Shown: piece by piece, positions 37,272-46,946 of the stretch
Numbering within the stretch: the stretch's first letter is position 1
Layout: each line of letters starts with the position of its first letter
Source: Luteimonas sp. J29
GTDB lineage: Bacteria; Pseudomonadota; Gammaproteobacteria; Xanthomonadales; Xanthomonadaceae
Direction of reading: 5' to 3'
Assembly: GCF_000472505.1 (NCBI RefSeq)
Contig: NZ_AWZR01000014.1
Coordinates: 1-64,000 of the forward strand
Length of the DNA: 64,000 nt
Position numbers and translations under genes: made by a program
The notes under the pieces: model-generated
Database searches by the model: none
Seen by the model: the letters and a program-made list of their open reading frames with translations, nothing else
Told to the model about the DNA's origin: nothing

Positions 37272-37994
37272 TCAGGCGCCGGCCCGCTCCGCGTCGTGCT
37301 GTTCGTCCGACACGATCCTGCCGTCCACCAGGGTGATGGTGCGGTCGCAGGTCTCCGACAGCCGCGGGTCGTGGGTGACCACAAGCACCGCGCAGCCGAA
37401 GTCGGCGTTGAAGCGGCGCAGCAGGTCGAACACCTCGGCCGCGGTCCTGGTGTCGAGATTGCCGGTGGGCTCGTCGGCCAGCAGCAGGGCGGGGCGCGTG
37501 ATCAGGGCGCGCGCGATCGCCACCCGCTGCTGCTGGCCGCCGGAGAGCTGGTCGGGACGGCGGTCGGCGAACTTCGCCAGCCCCACGTCGGACAGCAGGC
37601 CCCGCGCCCGTTCGAGGATTTCCGGAGTCGGGCGACCATTCGCCACCATCCACGGCATCAGCACGTTCTCCAGCGCGGTGAACGCGCCGATCAGGTGGTG
37701 GAACTGGAACACGAACCCGATGTGGCGCCCGCGCAGCGCGGTGCGCGCCTCGTCGTCCATGTGTGCGGTCGCCTCGCCCTGCAGGTACAGCTCGCCGGCG
37801 GTGGGCGTGTCGAGCAGTCCGATCAGGTTGAGCAGCGTGCTCTTGCCCGAGCCCGACGGGCCGACGAGGGCGGCGAAGTCGGCGCTGTCCAGGCGCAGGT
37901 CGATGCCGTGCAGCACCTCGACCTCGGTCGGCTGGCCGACGTTGTAGGACTTGCGCAGGCCTTCGAGCCGCAGCACCTCGCGCCGGTCAGCCAC
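37272..37994 (-). CDS. ABC transporter ATP-binding protein (LolD/MacB-like)
   Basis: A 240-residue ATPase: Walker [11 protein letters not shown]-loop [20 protein letters not shown], signature LSGGQQQR, Walker [14 protein letters not shown] and the H-loop VVTHDPRL. These are typical of the LolD/MacB subfamily that drives mechanotransmission rather than channel transport. It is the last gene of a three-gene operon with the permease (8-base overlap) and the HlyD-type adaptor. Confidence 0.92.
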   Translation of the reverse strand: MADRREVLRLEGLRKSYNVGQPTEVEVLHGIDLRLDSADFAALVGPSGSGKSTLLNLIGLLDTPTAGELYLQGEATAHMDDEARTALRGRHIGFVFQFHHLIGAFTALENVLMPWMVANGRPTPEILERARGLLSDVGLAKFADRRPDQLSGGQQQRVAIARALITRPALLLADEPTGNLDTRTAAEVFDLLRRFNADFGCAVLVVTHDPRLSETCDRTITLVDGRIVSDEQHDAERAGA

Positions 37995-39186
37995 GGATCG
38001 CCTCCACCGGGTCCAGGCGCGAGGCGCGCCAGGCCGGCGCCAGCGCCGCGCCCATGCCGGCGATGGTCGCGATCGCCATCGCCGCCGGGATCAGCGCCGG
38101 TGGCAGCGGGATCACGAACAGGCCCGGCCCGAAGCGGTTGAACACCCAGACCAGGCCGAGGCCGGCCAGTGCGCCGATCGCCGAACCGATCAGGCCGAGC
38201 ACCGCGCCCTGGACCAGGAACACCCGCAGCAGCTGGCGGCGGCGGGTGCCCATCGCACGCAGGATGCCGATCTCGCGCGTGCGCTGGGCCACGCTCACCG
38301 CCAGCACACTGGCGATGCCCAGCGCCACCGACATCGCGACGAAGAAGCTGATCATGCGCGTGGACAGGCTCTGCGAGCTGAGCGCGTTCATCAGCTGGGC
38401 GTTGCTCTCCATCCAGCTTTCGGCCTGCAGGCCGGTGAGCCCGCGCACGCGCGCGGCCAGCTGGTCGGCCTCGAAGAGCTTCTCGACGGTCAGGTCGATC
38501 ACGGTCACGCCGCCGGGCAGCGCCAGCAGCGACTGCGCCTGCTTGAGGTCGGTGTAGACGTATCGCGAATCGAGGTCGCGCACGCCCAGTTCGAAGATGC
38601 CGGCGATGGTCACGATCGCGTCGCGGCCGTCGCCCGCTTCCAGCCGCAGCTTGCCGCCCAGGCGCAGGCCCAGGTCGTCGGCAAGGATCCGCCCGACCAG
38701 CACGTTGCCCGAGCCGACCCGCAGCTGGCCTTCCACCATGTGCGCGTCCAGCGGGATCACGCGCAGGTAGCGCGGCGGATCGATGCCGACCAGCGCCACC
38801 GATTCCACCGCGTCGCCACGGCGGCCGAAGGCCGGGCCCGAGACCAGCGGCGAGACCGCGGTGATGCCGGGCAGGCGGTCGAGGACGTCGCGCACCTCGA
38901 GCCAGTTGTCGATCGGGCGCAGCGACTGCGGCCGCGGATCCTCCAGCACCAGCTGCAGCACGCCGTCGCCGGCGCGGGCGAGGCGGTTGACCTCGCGCGG
39001 CGCCTCCACGCGGATGTGGGCCTGGGTGCCGAGCGTGCGGTCGATGACGTTGGCCTGCAGGCCCGAGATCAGCGCGGTCACGAACACGATCACGGCCACG
39101 CCCACCGAGATGCCGACCAGGATCAGCAGGCTCTGGGTCCGGCCCTGGCGCAGGAAGCGCAGGGCGATGCTGGCCTCGATCCACAT
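37987..39186 (-). CDS. MacB/LolC-type ABC transporter permease
   Basis: A 399-residue permease with the FtsX-like layout: helix 1 [20 protein letters not shown], a large periplasmic MacB-PCD domain (about residues 50-255), then three helices near the end ([40 protein letters not shown] and [20 protein letters not shown]). The cytoplasmic coupling motif EIGILRAMG is present. Type VII ABC proteins of this kind extract lipoproteins or export small molecules with an adaptor and an outer-membrane partner. The substrate is unknown; no outer-membrane duct is encoded alongside. Confidence 0.9.
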   Translation of the reverse strand: MWIEASIALRFLRQGRTQSLLILVGISVGVAVIVFVTALISGLQANVIDRTLGTQAHIRVEAPREVNRLARAGDGVLQLVLEDPRPQSLRPIDNWLEVRDVLDRLPGITAVSPLVSGPAFGRRGDAVESVALVGIDPPRYLRVIPLDAHMVEGQLRVGSGNVLVGRILADDLGLRLGGKLRLEAGDGRDAIVTIAGIFELGVRDLDSRYVYTDLKQAQSLLALPGGVTVIDLTVEKLFEADQLAARVRGLTGLQAESWMESNAQLMNALSSQSLSTRMISFFVAMSVALGIASVLAVSVAQRTREIGILRAMGTRRRQLLRVFLVQGAVLGLIGSAIGALAGLGLVWVFNRFGPGLFVIPLPPALIPAAMAIATIAGMGAALAPAWRASRLDPVEAIRG

Positions 39187-39189
39187 CGC

Positions 39190-40443
39190 TCAGTCCAGCG
39201 ACATCGGCAGCTCGCCATGGGTCGCGGCGCGGTCGTGGTGGCCTGCCTCGGGCAGCGGCTGGACGCGGACGCGGGCGCGGTCGCCTTCCCCGGGCAGCGC
39301 GCCGGCGCCCAGGGCGGCCGCTGCGACGACCTGGTCGCCGGGTTCGAGGCCGTCGAGCACCTCGCTCATCGCCAGCCCGCGCAGGCCCAGCCGCACCGGC
39401 ACCCGTTCCACGCGTCCGCCACGGATCCGCAGCACGGCGGCCCGGTCGCTGCCCGGGTCGGCATCGAGCAGGGCGTCGTTGGGCACCGCCAGCCCGTCGT
39501 CGCGCCGGCCGGTCTCGACCGTGGCGGTGACGGTCATGTCCTGGCGCACGAAGTCGGCTTGCGGGTCGATCCGCAGGCGCACGTCGACGGTGCCGCGCGC
39601 CGGGTCGACGGCCGGGGCGAGGTGGAACACGGTGGCCGTGAACGGCCGCATCGGGAATGCGTCGGCGATGCAGGTGGCGGCCTGGCCGACCTCGAGCCGC
39701 TCGAGGTTCTTCTCGTCCACCGACAGCAGCACCTCGCCGGGGGCGTCGCGGGCGATCTCCAGCAGCACCTGGCCGGGCGTGACCGTGTCGCCCGGCTCGA
39801 CGTTGCGTACCAGCACGGTGCCGGGCACGGTGGCGCGGATCTGCGCCCGCGCCAGATCGGCCTCGGCCTGCTCCAGTTGCTGGATGGCCTGAAGTTCGCG
39901 GGCCCCGCCGTCGAGCGCCTGCAGCGCCAGGCGTGCCTGCTCGGCCGCCGCGCGCGCGGCGACGACGGCCTGCGCCGCGACTTCCACGCTCTCGCGCGAG
40001 ACAAGCTGGCGCTCGCCAAGTTCGCGCCGGCGGGCCAGTTCGCGTTCGGCCTGGTCGAGTTCGGCCTGCGCCTGGCGCAGACGGGCACGGGCATCCGGTC
40101 GCTCGTTGCTGCGCAGGGCCTCGAGCGCGGCACTGGCCTCGTCGCGGCGCGCCTCCAGGTCGCGCGCGCGCAGCACCACCAGCACGTCGCCGGGTTTGAC
40201 GCGGTCGCCGTCCATCACCCGGCGCTCGAGCACCAGGCCGGAGATCTCGGCGCCGACCAGCACCCGCGAGGGCGTCGCGACGCGTCCGGTGGCGACCACG
40301 TTCTGCACGAGTGGTCCGCGCGCCACCTCGTAGCCGGGCAATTGCGGTCCCCGCAGCCAGGCCACGGCCCACGCCGCGACCGCCACCAGTCCCACCGCAG
40401 CCGCGGCCGCCCACCACCTGCGGCGCGCCTTGCCCTCGGCCAT
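39190..40443 (-). CDS. HlyD/MacA-type periplasmic adaptor subunit
   Basis: A 417-residue membrane fusion protein. One N-terminal helix (RRWWAAAAAVGLVAVAAWAV) anchors it. The lipoyl halves are GPLVQNVVATGRVATPSRVL and RATVPGTVLVRNVEPGDTVT, flanking a long helical hairpin (residues about 110-200). The beta-barrel and membrane-proximal parts contain VFHLAPAVDPARGTVDVRLR and ALLDADPGSDRAAVLRIRGG. It should bridge the MacB-like permease to an outer-membrane channel. The promoter for the operon is expected in 40444-40601. Confidence 0.9.
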   Translation of the reverse strand: MAEGKARRRWWAAAAAVGLVAVAAWAVAWLRGPQLPGYEVARGPLVQNVVATGRVATPSRVLVGAEISGLVLERRVMDGDRVKPGDVLVVLRARDLEARRDEASAALEALRSNERPDARARLRQAQAELDQAERELARRRELGERQLVSRESVEVAAQAVVAARAAAEQARLALQALDGGARELQAIQQLEQAEADLARAQIRATVPGTVLVRNVEPGDTVTPGQVLLEIARDAPGEVLLSVDEKNLERLEVGQAATCIADAFPMRPFTATVFHLAPAVDPARGTVDVRLRIDPQADFVRQDMTVTATVETGRRDDGLAVPNDALLDADPGSDRAAVLRIRGGRVERVPVRLGLRGLAMSEVLDGLEPGDQVVAAAALGAGALPGEGDRARVRVQPLPEAGHHDRAATHGELPMSLD

Positions 40444-40601
40444 CGTCGACCCCCGCCTCGAAAGTGCGAAGTGTCGCCGGAATGCCGTGACGGCGCCATT
40501 CGCGGCAGGGCGGACGCAAGCTCCCGTCGCGCGGCGGCATCGACGCGCGGGCCACGGCGGAACGGGCAGACTGGCCGTCCGGACCAGACCAGGGAGCCGC
40601 C

Positions 40602-40970
40602 ATGCACCAGTTCCATCCCTCCGCCGACGACGTCATCGCCGTGACCGTCGAAGGGCAGATCACCTCCGCCGACCTGCAGGCGCTGATGGACCGGATCGAG
40701 CAGGTCCTGTCCCGGCATCCGGCCATGCACATGTTCATCGAAACCCGCTCGCTGGGCACCCTGGAACTGGCCGGGTTCGGGGGCCACCTGGCACGGGCGA
40801 TCCCGCTGCTGAAGGAGTTGCGGCGATTCGGGCGCATCGCGGTGGTGGCCGACCAGGCATGGGTGCGCGCCGGCACGCGGCTCGAGAGCGCGCTGCTGCC
40901 GTTCGTCAGCTACCGCGTCTACCGCCCGGAGCAAAGGGACGAAGCATTGGCGTGGGTCACGCAGGGCTGA
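40602..40970 (+). CDS. SpoIIAA-like STAS-fold protein
   Basis: A 122-residue protein beginning MHQFHPSADDVIAVTVEGQI. The pattern ITSADLQALMDRIEQVLSRH, MHMFIETRSLGTLELAGF and IAVVADQAWVRAGTRLESAL is typical of SpoIIAA-like (PF11964) proteins, a STAS-related alpha/beta fold of unclear role. No phosphorylatable Ser typical of true anti-sigma antagonists can be confirmed. Monocistronic, divergent from the exporter operon. Confidence 0.82.
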   Translation: MHQFHPSADDVIAVTVEGQITSADLQALMDRIEQVLSRHPAMHMFIETRSLGTLELAGFGGHLARAIPLLKELRRFGRIAVVADQAWVRAGTRLESALLPFVSYRVYRPEQRDEALAWVTQG

Positions 40971-41049
40971 TCCACACCGGCGAACCCCGGCAGTCGCGCG
41001 GCGAGGCCCGGGCCGGCGCCAGGGTTGCGCCGGCCGGCCGCGTCGGCAC

Positions 41050-42111
41050 TCAGAGCATCGCCAGTTCCATGTTCGTGAGGTTGCCGCGGTACTCGTTGCG
41101 CAGCCGCACCTTGCGCGCAAGGTCGTCGATGATGTGGCCGGAGAAATCGACCCCGGTCAGCTCCTCGGCCATGTTGATGCCGCCGGGCGTGTCGACGTTC
41201 ACTTCCATCAGCTTGTCGCCGACGATGTCCAGCCCGGCCAGGTACATGCCGTCGCGGACCAGCTTGGGCGCGACCAGTTCGGCCAGGCGCAGGGCGTCGG
41301 CGTCCGGTTCGGCCAGCTCCACCTTGCCGCCGGCGCTGATGTTGCTGCGCGCGTCGCCGGAGTCGTTGTAGCGGCGGAAGCAGGCGTAACGCCCGTCCAC
41401 CTGCAGCGGGCGCCCGTTGAGGGTGAGCAGGCGCAGGTCGCCGTCGACCGCCTTGGGCAGGTACTCCTGGGCGATCGCGTAGCCGTCGCGGATCACCGCG
41501 TCGATCATCTGGTTGACGTTGGCCCCGCCGTCGCCGTTGACCACGAACACGCCCTGGCCGCCGGAGCCCTGCAGCGGCTTGATCACGCCGCGGCCGCCCT
41601 GGTCGGCGATGAAGGCCTTGATCTGTTCGGCATCGCGGCTGATGCAGGTCACCGGCCGCACTTCCTCCGGGAAATGCTGGAAGTAGGTCTTGTTCGACGC
41701 ATCGGTGAGGTGGATCGGGTCGTTGAGCACGATCACCCCGCGCGCGACCACCAGCTGGGCGAACAGCAGGGAGCTGTTCGGCGCCCAGGGCCGGTCGACC
41801 GCCTCGTCGGCCGGGTCGCTGCGCAGCATCAGCACGTCCAGCTCCTCGACGTTGATGCGCTCCACGCGCGCATCGTCGCCATGCAGGTCGCCGAGCAGGG
41901 CCGCGTCGTCGTCGTAGGCGTCGCGGCGCGGCAGGTGGGCCCTGGCATGGACCACGCCCGAGGGGTCGTAGATGAAGTCCTCCAGCCCGATCAGCGCCAC
42001 CGAATGGCCGCGGTTGATGGCGGTGCGGGCGAGGCGGATGGTGGTGTAGTTGTCCTTCTCGGTCGCCACGTCGTTGACGACGAAGCCGAGGCGCAGGGGG
42101 CGGTCGATCAT
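41050..42111 (-). CDS. Glutathione synthase-like ATP-grasp enzyme
   Basis: A 353-residue protein starting at 42111. The N-domain LGFVVNDVATEKDNYTTIRL with LDVLMLRSDPADEA is close to bacterial glutathione synthase, and the ATP-grasp core shows GRGVIKPLQGSGGQGVFVVN, AQEYLPKAVDGDLRLLTLNG, FRRYNDSGDARSNISAGGK and LDIVGDKLMEVNVDTPGGIN with the metal-binding Asp and Glu/Asn. A ligase joining an amino acid to a carboxylate is expected. However, the operon context (a DUF1704 metallopeptidase and an N-formylglutamate hydrolase) and the lack of a neighbouring gshA suggest a special substrate rather than glutathione. ATGA overlap with the preceding gene. Confidence 0.8.
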   Translation of the reverse strand: MIDRPLRLGFVVNDVATEKDNYTTIRLARTAINRGHSVALIGLEDFIYDPSGVVHARAHLPRRDAYDDDAALLGDLHGDDARVERINVEELDVLMLRSDPADEAVDRPWAPNSSLLFAQLVVARGVIVLNDPIHLTDASNKTYFQHFPEEVRPVTCISRDAEQIKAFIADQGGRGVIKPLQGSGGQGVFVVNGDGGANVNQMIDAVIRDGYAIAQEYLPKAVDGDLRLLTLNGRPLQVDGRYACFRRYNDSGDARSNISAGGKVELAEPDADALRLAELVAPKLVRDGMYLAGLDIVGDKLMEVNVDTPGGINMAEELTGVDFSGHIIDDLARKVRLRNEYRGNLTNMELAML

Positions 42112-43334
42112 GGGCTCAGGCCCAGGGGCAGCGGGGTGGGATGGGCGTGGTGGAGTTCGGACACGTCGAGGCGGCGGCACTGCGCGAGCGCGTCGCGGAA
42201 GCCCGGTGCGGTGGCGTAGCGCGGCAACAGCCGTGGCGGCACCGCCCAGCCTTCCTCGACCAGGCGGTCGAGGGCGCGGCGGTGGCGCAGCGCGAACTTG
42301 CCGGCGAACAGGGGCTCGAACGCACCGCCTTGGCCGAGGTCCTCGAGCAGCTCGCACAGGCCGCGCAGGTACACCGCGTCCTTGGTCAGGCCGCCGCCGC
42401 GCAGGGCGCGCACGGCCACGTCGAAGGCCTCGTCGGTGGCGAAGCCGTGCTGCTCGTGCAGGCAGGCGAAGATCGCCGGGATGCCCTGGCGACGGACCGC
42501 CATGTCGGCGGCGATGACGCGGGCGGCGAGTATCCGCAGCCGTTCGCCCGGGAGGTAGCCGGCCAGGAACTCGGCCAGCACCCCGAGCCCCTCCTGCAGC
42601 GGGTCGTACCCGGCCAGGCCGGGCCCCAGCTGCCGCAGCGGCTGGCCCGAACCGTTGTAGTGGGTCACGACGTGGGTGCCGACCTCGTGCTGCAGCAGCG
42701 GCTGCAGGCGTGCCGAGGGCAGCCGCAGGCCGGCGTCGAGGTACAGCCGTCCGTTCGAGACCATCATCAGCGAGCCGATGTCGGCGTCGACCACCACGTC
42801 GAGCGAGAAGTCCGGGGCCTGCCCGCGGTACCACGCCACCTCGTCCTCGACTGCGGCGACGACCGCGTCCACGCCGAGGTCGGCCTCGAGCGGCTCGCCC
42901 GGCACGACCTGCTCGAGCAGGCGCCGCGCCAGCGCCAGCAGTTCCGGCTCCACGGTCCCGAACAGGGCGACGCTGGCGTCGATGAAGGCCGCGGTTCCGC
43001 GCAGCCGCACCAGGTCCAGGACATGGACGAGGTCGCGCTGCTTCTCGCCGAGCAGGCCGGCCAGCAGCGGCGATTCGATACGGTCCACCGGCAGCGCCAG
43101 CAGCCGGCGGCGCATCGCGTCCAGGTCCAGCACGGGCTCGGCGTAGCGCAGCGGCGACACGCGCGCGTGGCCGCTGGCTTCGAACTCCCGCCACAGCGCG
43201 TCGGTGCCGAGCGGGTTGAGCGCGAGCAGCCAGTCGAGCCCGGCGTCGATGCCCAGCAGCGCGGCGTCGACCTGGGCCGCCACGGGCGGCAGTTCGCGGC
43301 CTTCGCGATGTCGCGGGGGCGCAGCGGCGTTCAC
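42108..43334 (-). CDS. DUF1704/QEGLA-motif metallopeptidase (MATCAP-like)
   Basis: A 408-residue protein; GTG at 43334 overlaps the upstream stop by four bases. The zinc motif HEVGTH at residues 216-221 is followed by QEGLG at 247-251, where Glu248 would be the third ligand. This is the DUF1704 core (annotated 'flavohemoglobin expression-modulating QEGLA motif'). The human relatives MATCAP1/2 are tubulin tyrosine carboxypeptidases that use the same HExxxH and downstream Glu. By analogy this protein may remove C-terminal residues from a protein or peptide. The N-terminal 150 residues are helical. The substrate is unknown. Confidence 0.85.
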   Translation of the reverse strand: MNAAAPPRHREGRELPPVAAQVDAALLGIDAGLDWLLALNPLGTDALWREFEASGHARVSPLRYAEPVLDLDAMRRRLLALPVDRIESPLLAGLLGEKQRDLVHVLDLVRLRGTAAFIDASVALFGTVEPELLALARRLLEQVVPGEPLEADLGVDAVVAAVEDEVAWYRGQAPDFSLDVVVDADIGSLMMVSNGRLYLDAGLRLPSARLQPLLQHEVGTHVVTHYNGSGQPLRQLGPGLAGYDPLQEGLGVLAEFLAGYLPGERLRILAARVIAADMAVRRQGIPAIFACLHEQHGFATDEAFDVAVRALRGGGLTKDAVYLRGLCELLEDLGQGGAFEPLFAGKFALRHRRALDRLVEEGWAVPPRLLPRYATAPGFRDALAQCRRLDVSELHHAHPTPLPLGLSP

Positions 43335-44206
43335 GGCCGCCTCCGGAACTCCGGGCGGATCTGCGCGACCGCCGCGTGCAGGCCCCGCTGCAGGTCGCGC
43401 AGGGCGGCGATGTCCACCTGGCCGGTCCACTCGTCCATGAAGATCTTCTTGTACTCGGGCGAGATGGTGCACACGCGCTCGCCCCAGCGGTCGTACACCC
43501 ACTCCGGGAAATGGCCGCCGGTCGGCCAGCGCACGTTGGCGCGCACGTCGGGGGCGCGGCCGAGCACCGGCGTGCGCCGCAGCGCGGCGGCGAAGCGGTC
43601 GGCGACCTCGCGCCAGGCGCCGGGGGCAACCGTGCTCAGGCCGAGCTCGATGTCGGGATTCCCCTCCTGCGGTGCAGGGGCGGCGTCGGCACCGTCGCGG
43701 CGGTGGTTGTAGCTGTGCAGGTCGATCAGCAGCACCGTCTCCCAGCGCTCCAGGAGTCGCTCGATGAGCTCCTCGACCATGGCGTAGAAGCGGTCCCAGC
43801 GTGCGAGCGAGCGCGCCACTTCCGTCCCGGGGGGCGCTCCGCGCCAGGCCTCCAGGCCCCAACAGTCGTCGGGCCGGCGGTACACGGCCTTGTCGCGCGG
43901 GCGGTTGAGGTCGACCTCGAAGCGCGAGACCGGCACCGTGATGCGGACGTCGCCCACGTCGGTGAGCACGCCGGTGAACGGATCCTCCTCGCGCAGGCGC
44001 GCGTCGTCGGCAAGCGCGACCAGCGGCTGCAGGGAAGGGCGGATCGCGTGGCCGTCGTGGATCGCGGTCGCGATGACCGGCCCGTCGCGCAACATGATGT
44101 CCCAGTCGCGCTCGCGCGCGGACGCGGCCAGGGACGGCCGGGTCTCGAACCAGTCTCCGGAATGGAGGGTGGGAGGAGGGGGAGAAGTACCTTCGGGCGC
44201 CATCAT
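43331..44206 (-). CDS. N-formylglutamate amidohydrolase-like protein
   Basis: A 291-residue protein (start MMAPEGTS at 44206, chosen by similarity of length; a longer frame reaches 44368 without support). Conserved blocks are PVIATAIHDGHAIRP, RITVPVSRFEVDLNRPRDKA, VLLIDLHSYNHRRD, NPDIELGLSTVAPGAWREVA and RTPVLGRAPDVRANVRWPTG. These are the FGase/HutG-like hydrolase family; His and Asp metal ligands are present in AIHDGH and DLHSYNH. First gene of the tightly packed operon with DUF1704 and the ATP-grasp gene. It may deacylate the metabolite handled by the other two. Confidence 0.82.
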   Translation of the reverse strand: MMAPEGTSPPPPTLHSGDWFETRPSLAASARERDWDIMLRDGPVIATAIHDGHAIRPSLQPLVALADDARLREEDPFTGVLTDVGDVRITVPVSRFEVDLNRPRDKAVYRRPDDCWGLEAWRGAPPGTEVARSLARWDRFYAMVEELIERLLERWETVLLIDLHSYNHRRDGADAAPAPQEGNPDIELGLSTVAPGAWREVADRFAAALRRTPVLGRAPDVRANVRWPTGGHFPEWVYDRWGERVCTISPEYKKIFMDEWTGQVDIAALRDLQRGLHAAVAQIRPEFRRRP

Positions 44207-44361
44207 GCCGACGGATGCTGGCAGCGCCGCAATGATCGGCCCGTGAGACCATGCCGGGCGCCGGGGGCATCGGTTCAGGTGCGTCGAGGCCGCGTCGCGG
44301 ACGGGGCCGACGCGCCTGATGGATGCCCGTACAATCGCGGACTTTCCCGACCGGCCTGCCC

Positions 44362-44907
44362 ATGGCACCCAACGCGACCATCTACCGGGTCGAGCTCCAG
44401 GTCACCGACATGGACCGGCACTACTACGCCGGACACGTGTTCTCGCTCGCGCAGCATCCGTCCGAGACGCCGGGGCGGTTGATGCTGCGCCTGGCCGCGT
44501 TCGCGCTGTACGCCGACGAACGCCTGGAGTTCGGGCGCGGCCTGAGCACGGCCGACGACGCCGACCTGTGGCAGCGCGACTACACCGGCCAGATCGAACG
44601 CTGGATCGACCTGGGCCAGCCCGACGACACCCGCGTCCGCCGCGCCTGCGCCCGCGCCGGCGAGGTGGTGGTGGTCAACTACGGCGGGCAGGCGGCCGAG
44701 GCGTGGTGGGACCGGCACGCCGGCGCGTTCTCGCGACTGGCCAACCTCACCGTGCTCGATGTCGCACCGGCCGACGTCGAAGCGCTCACCGCGCTGCTCG
44801 AACGCAGCATGCGCCTGACCGCGATGATCCAGGACGGCGAGCTGCAATTGATGAGCGAGCGGCTGAACGTGGCCGTCACGCCCCGGGTTCGCAAGCGGGG
44901 CCGCTGA
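44362..44907 (+). CDS. YaeQ-family protein
   Basis: A 181-residue protein: IYRVELQVTDMDRHYYAGHV, then FSLAQHPSETPGRLMLRLAA, LEFGRGLSTADDADLWQRDY, IERWIDLGQPDDTRVRRACA and AWWDRHAGAFSRLANLTVLD. This is the YaeQ family, a PD-(D/E)XK nuclease-like fold with the Asp/Glu/Lys pattern (E-FG-G, D-W--D, QI--W-D-G). It suppressed loss of RfaH in enteric bacteria, but the molecular function is unsettled. Divergent from the FGase-like operon. Confidence 0.9.
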   Translation: MAPNATIYRVELQVTDMDRHYYAGHVFSLAQHPSETPGRLMLRLAAFALYADERLEFGRGLSTADDADLWQRDYTGQIERWIDLGQPDDTRVRRACARAGEVVVVNYGGQAAEAWWDRHAGAFSRLANLTVLDVAPADVEALTALLERSMRLTAMIQDGELQLMSERLNVAVTPRVRKRGR

Positions 44908-44998
44908 ACTCCTTTCGTACGACGCGTACACGCGGTTGTCGCGCCGCATTTACGGGCGCTTGCCGAAAGTGCCGGTTCCTCCACGAAGGAGCACGGCG

Positions 44999-45508
44999 AT
45001 GACGGATGCACGCGAACACCTGCTGGACTGGCTGCGCGATGCGCATGCCATGGAACAGCAGGCCGAACAGATGCTCAAGGCGCAGGCGGCGCGCATCGAG
45101 CACTATCCCGAACTGAAGGCGCGGATCGAGCAGCACATCGAGGAGACGCTCGGCCAGCAGGCGCTGCTGGAGGGCTGCATCACGCGGCTGGGAAGTTCGC
45201 CGTCCAGGCTCAAGGACGCCATGGGCAAGGTCGCGGCCATGGGACAGGCGATCGGCGGCATGGTGGCCTCCGACGAGATCGTCAAGGGATCGATGGCTGG
45301 TTACGTCTTCGAGCACATGGAGATCGCGTCCTACCGCACCCTGATCGCGGCCGCGGAGGCGCTCGGCGACCAGGAGACGCGGGCGGCCTGCGAGCGGATC
45401 CTGGTCGAGGAGGAAGCGATGGCGCGCTGGCTGCAGGACCACCTGCCGGACGTCACCCGTCAGTTCCTGGAGCGCGCCGATACCCCCGGGGCCACGGCGA
45501 AGAAGTAG
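44999..45508 (+). CDS. DUF892/YciF ferritin-like stress protein
   Basis: A 169-residue protein with GAAGGAG upstream of ATG 44999. The four-helix layout is LLDWLRDAHAMEQQAEQMLK, LKARIEQHIEETLGQQALLE, YVFEHMEIASYRTLIAAAEA and RILVEEEAMARWLQDHLPDV. Conserved Glu and His (E19, H/E in IEQHIEET, E-HMEIASY and EEEAMA) could form a di-iron site as in YciF/YciE, which are induced by stress. No partners adjacent. Confidence 0.85.
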   Translation: MTDAREHLLDWLRDAHAMEQQAEQMLKAQAARIEHYPELKARIEQHIEETLGQQALLEGCITRLGSSPSRLKDAMGKVAAMGQAIGGMVASDEIVKGSMAGYVFEHMEIASYRTLIAAAEALGDQETRAACERILVEEEAMARWLQDHLPDVTRQFLERADTPGATAKK

Positions 45509-45656
45509 TCGTCGCGACCTGATCGCGCATCGCGAATGAGGCGTCCGGACGCCTGCCGGGTCGGACGTCGCGGTGCGGCCCCGATTGCGGTACTGCGCGG
45601 ATTGTTGGCGGCGACGGCGGTTGCTACGCTCGCACCGACGCCGCAAGGGGCTGCAC

Positions 45657-46703
45657 ATGCACAGACGGGACTTCCTCAAGGCCACCGCGCTGTTGGCCGG
45701 GGCGCCGGCGGCGGGCCTGGCCGCTACCACGGCCGCGCCAGGCACCGCGCGCCTCCTGCCGCGGTCCCTGTCGCCGGGCGACACGGTCGCCCTGGTGAGT
45801 CCGTCGGCGGCCGTCGCCGAACCGCTGGACCTGCAGCTGGCCCGCGAGGTGATGGAGGCACTGGGCCTGCGCGTGGTCACCGGCGCGCACTACGCCGACC
45901 GCCGCGGACACCTGGCGGGCGACGACGCGGCGCGCGCCGGCGACCTCAATGCCGCGTTCGCCGATCCGGCGGTAGCGGCCATCGTCTGCACCCGTGGTGG
46001 CTCCGGCGCGGCGCGCCTGCTGCCGCTGCTCGACTACGACGCGATCCGCGCCAACCCGAAGGCGCTGCTCGGCTATTCCGACATCACTGCGCTGCACTGC
46101 GCGATCCAGGCCCGGACCGGGCTGGTGACGTTCCACGGCCCGATCGGCACCGGCAGCTGGAACCGGTTCAACGCCGACCAGTTCCGGCGCGTGTTCTTCG
46201 AGCGCGAGCTGATGCACTACGCCAACCGCCGCGACCCGGACGACGACGAACTGGTGCCGCGCCGCAACCGCACCATCACCCTGCGCGGCGGCAAGGCGCG
46301 CGGCCGCCTGCTCGGCGGCAACCTGACGGTGCTCAGCGCGCTGGCCGGCTCGCCCTACCTGCCGGACTTCGACGGCGCGATCCTCTTCCTCGAGGACGTC
46401 TCGGAGGCGCCGTACCGGATGGACCGGATGCTGACCACGCTCAAGCTGGCCGGCATCCTCGACCGCATCGCCGGCTTCGTGTTCGGCGAATGCACCGACT
46501 GCGAGCCGGGCAACGGCTACGGGTCGCTGACCCTGGCCCAGGTCCTGGACGACCACATCCTGCCGCTGGGCATTCCCGCCTATCGCGGCGCGATGATCGG
46601 CCACGTCCGCGAGCAGTTCATCCTCCCGGTCGGCGCCGACGTCGAACTGGACGCCGACGCGGGCAGCTTCCGCATGCTCGCGCCGGTGTTCGCCGGCCGC
46701 TAG
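45657..46703 (+). CDS. Tat-exported S66-family LD-carboxypeptidase
   Basis: A 348-residue peptidase. It has a Tat signal (MHRRDFLKATALLAGAPAAG), then LSPGDTVALVSPSAAVAEPL, AIVCTRGGSGAARLLPLLDY and the nucleophile motif LLGYSDITALH. Glu in AILFLEDVSEAPYRMDR and the C-terminal His in AMIGHVREQFILPVG complete the Ser-Glu-His triad of LdcA/MccF enzymes. Its likely job is murein tetrapeptide recycling in the periplasm. The related MccF enzymes give self-resistance to peptide antibiotics; here the next genes form a RiPP-like locus, so a link is conceivable but unproven. 243 bases separate them. Confidence 0.85.
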   Translation: MHRRDFLKATALLAGAPAAGLAATTAAPGTARLLPRSLSPGDTVALVSPSAAVAEPLDLQLAREVMEALGLRVVTGAHYADRRGHLAGDDAARAGDLNAAFADPAVAAIVCTRGGSGAARLLPLLDYDAIRANPKALLGYSDITALHCAIQARTGLVTFHGPIGTGSWNRFNADQFRRVFFERELMHYANRRDPDDDELVPRRNRTITLRGGKARGRLLGGNLTVLSALAGSPYLPDFDGAILFLEDVSEAPYRMDRMLTTLKLAGILDRIAGFVFGECTDCEPGNGYGSLTLAQVLDDHILPLGIPAYRGAMIGHVREQFILPVGADVELDADAGSFRMLAPVFAGR

Positions 46704-46946
46704 CGGCGATCGCGGTCGCGGGCCGCACGCGCGCCGCCGGCGGGTCCCGTCCATGCGTGGTGCAGGCGCCGGCGTCGCCGATGGCCGGGCAATCCCGGAG
46801 AGCGACCGGACGGCAGCGTGTGGTAATGTCCGGGCCATGCGCACCCGGTTTCCGGGCACGGCGGGGGCGAGGCCACGACACGGTCGGCGCCGGGCGCGCG
46901 CCGCTGCCGCCGCCGGGGCGGTTTCGCGGACTCCTTGGGGAAGACG

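Noticed and set aside
37823-40876. Long open frame overlapping the ABC exporter operon
   Set aside because: It merges fragments of the true proteins in the wrong frame; Walker and permease motifs lie in other frames.
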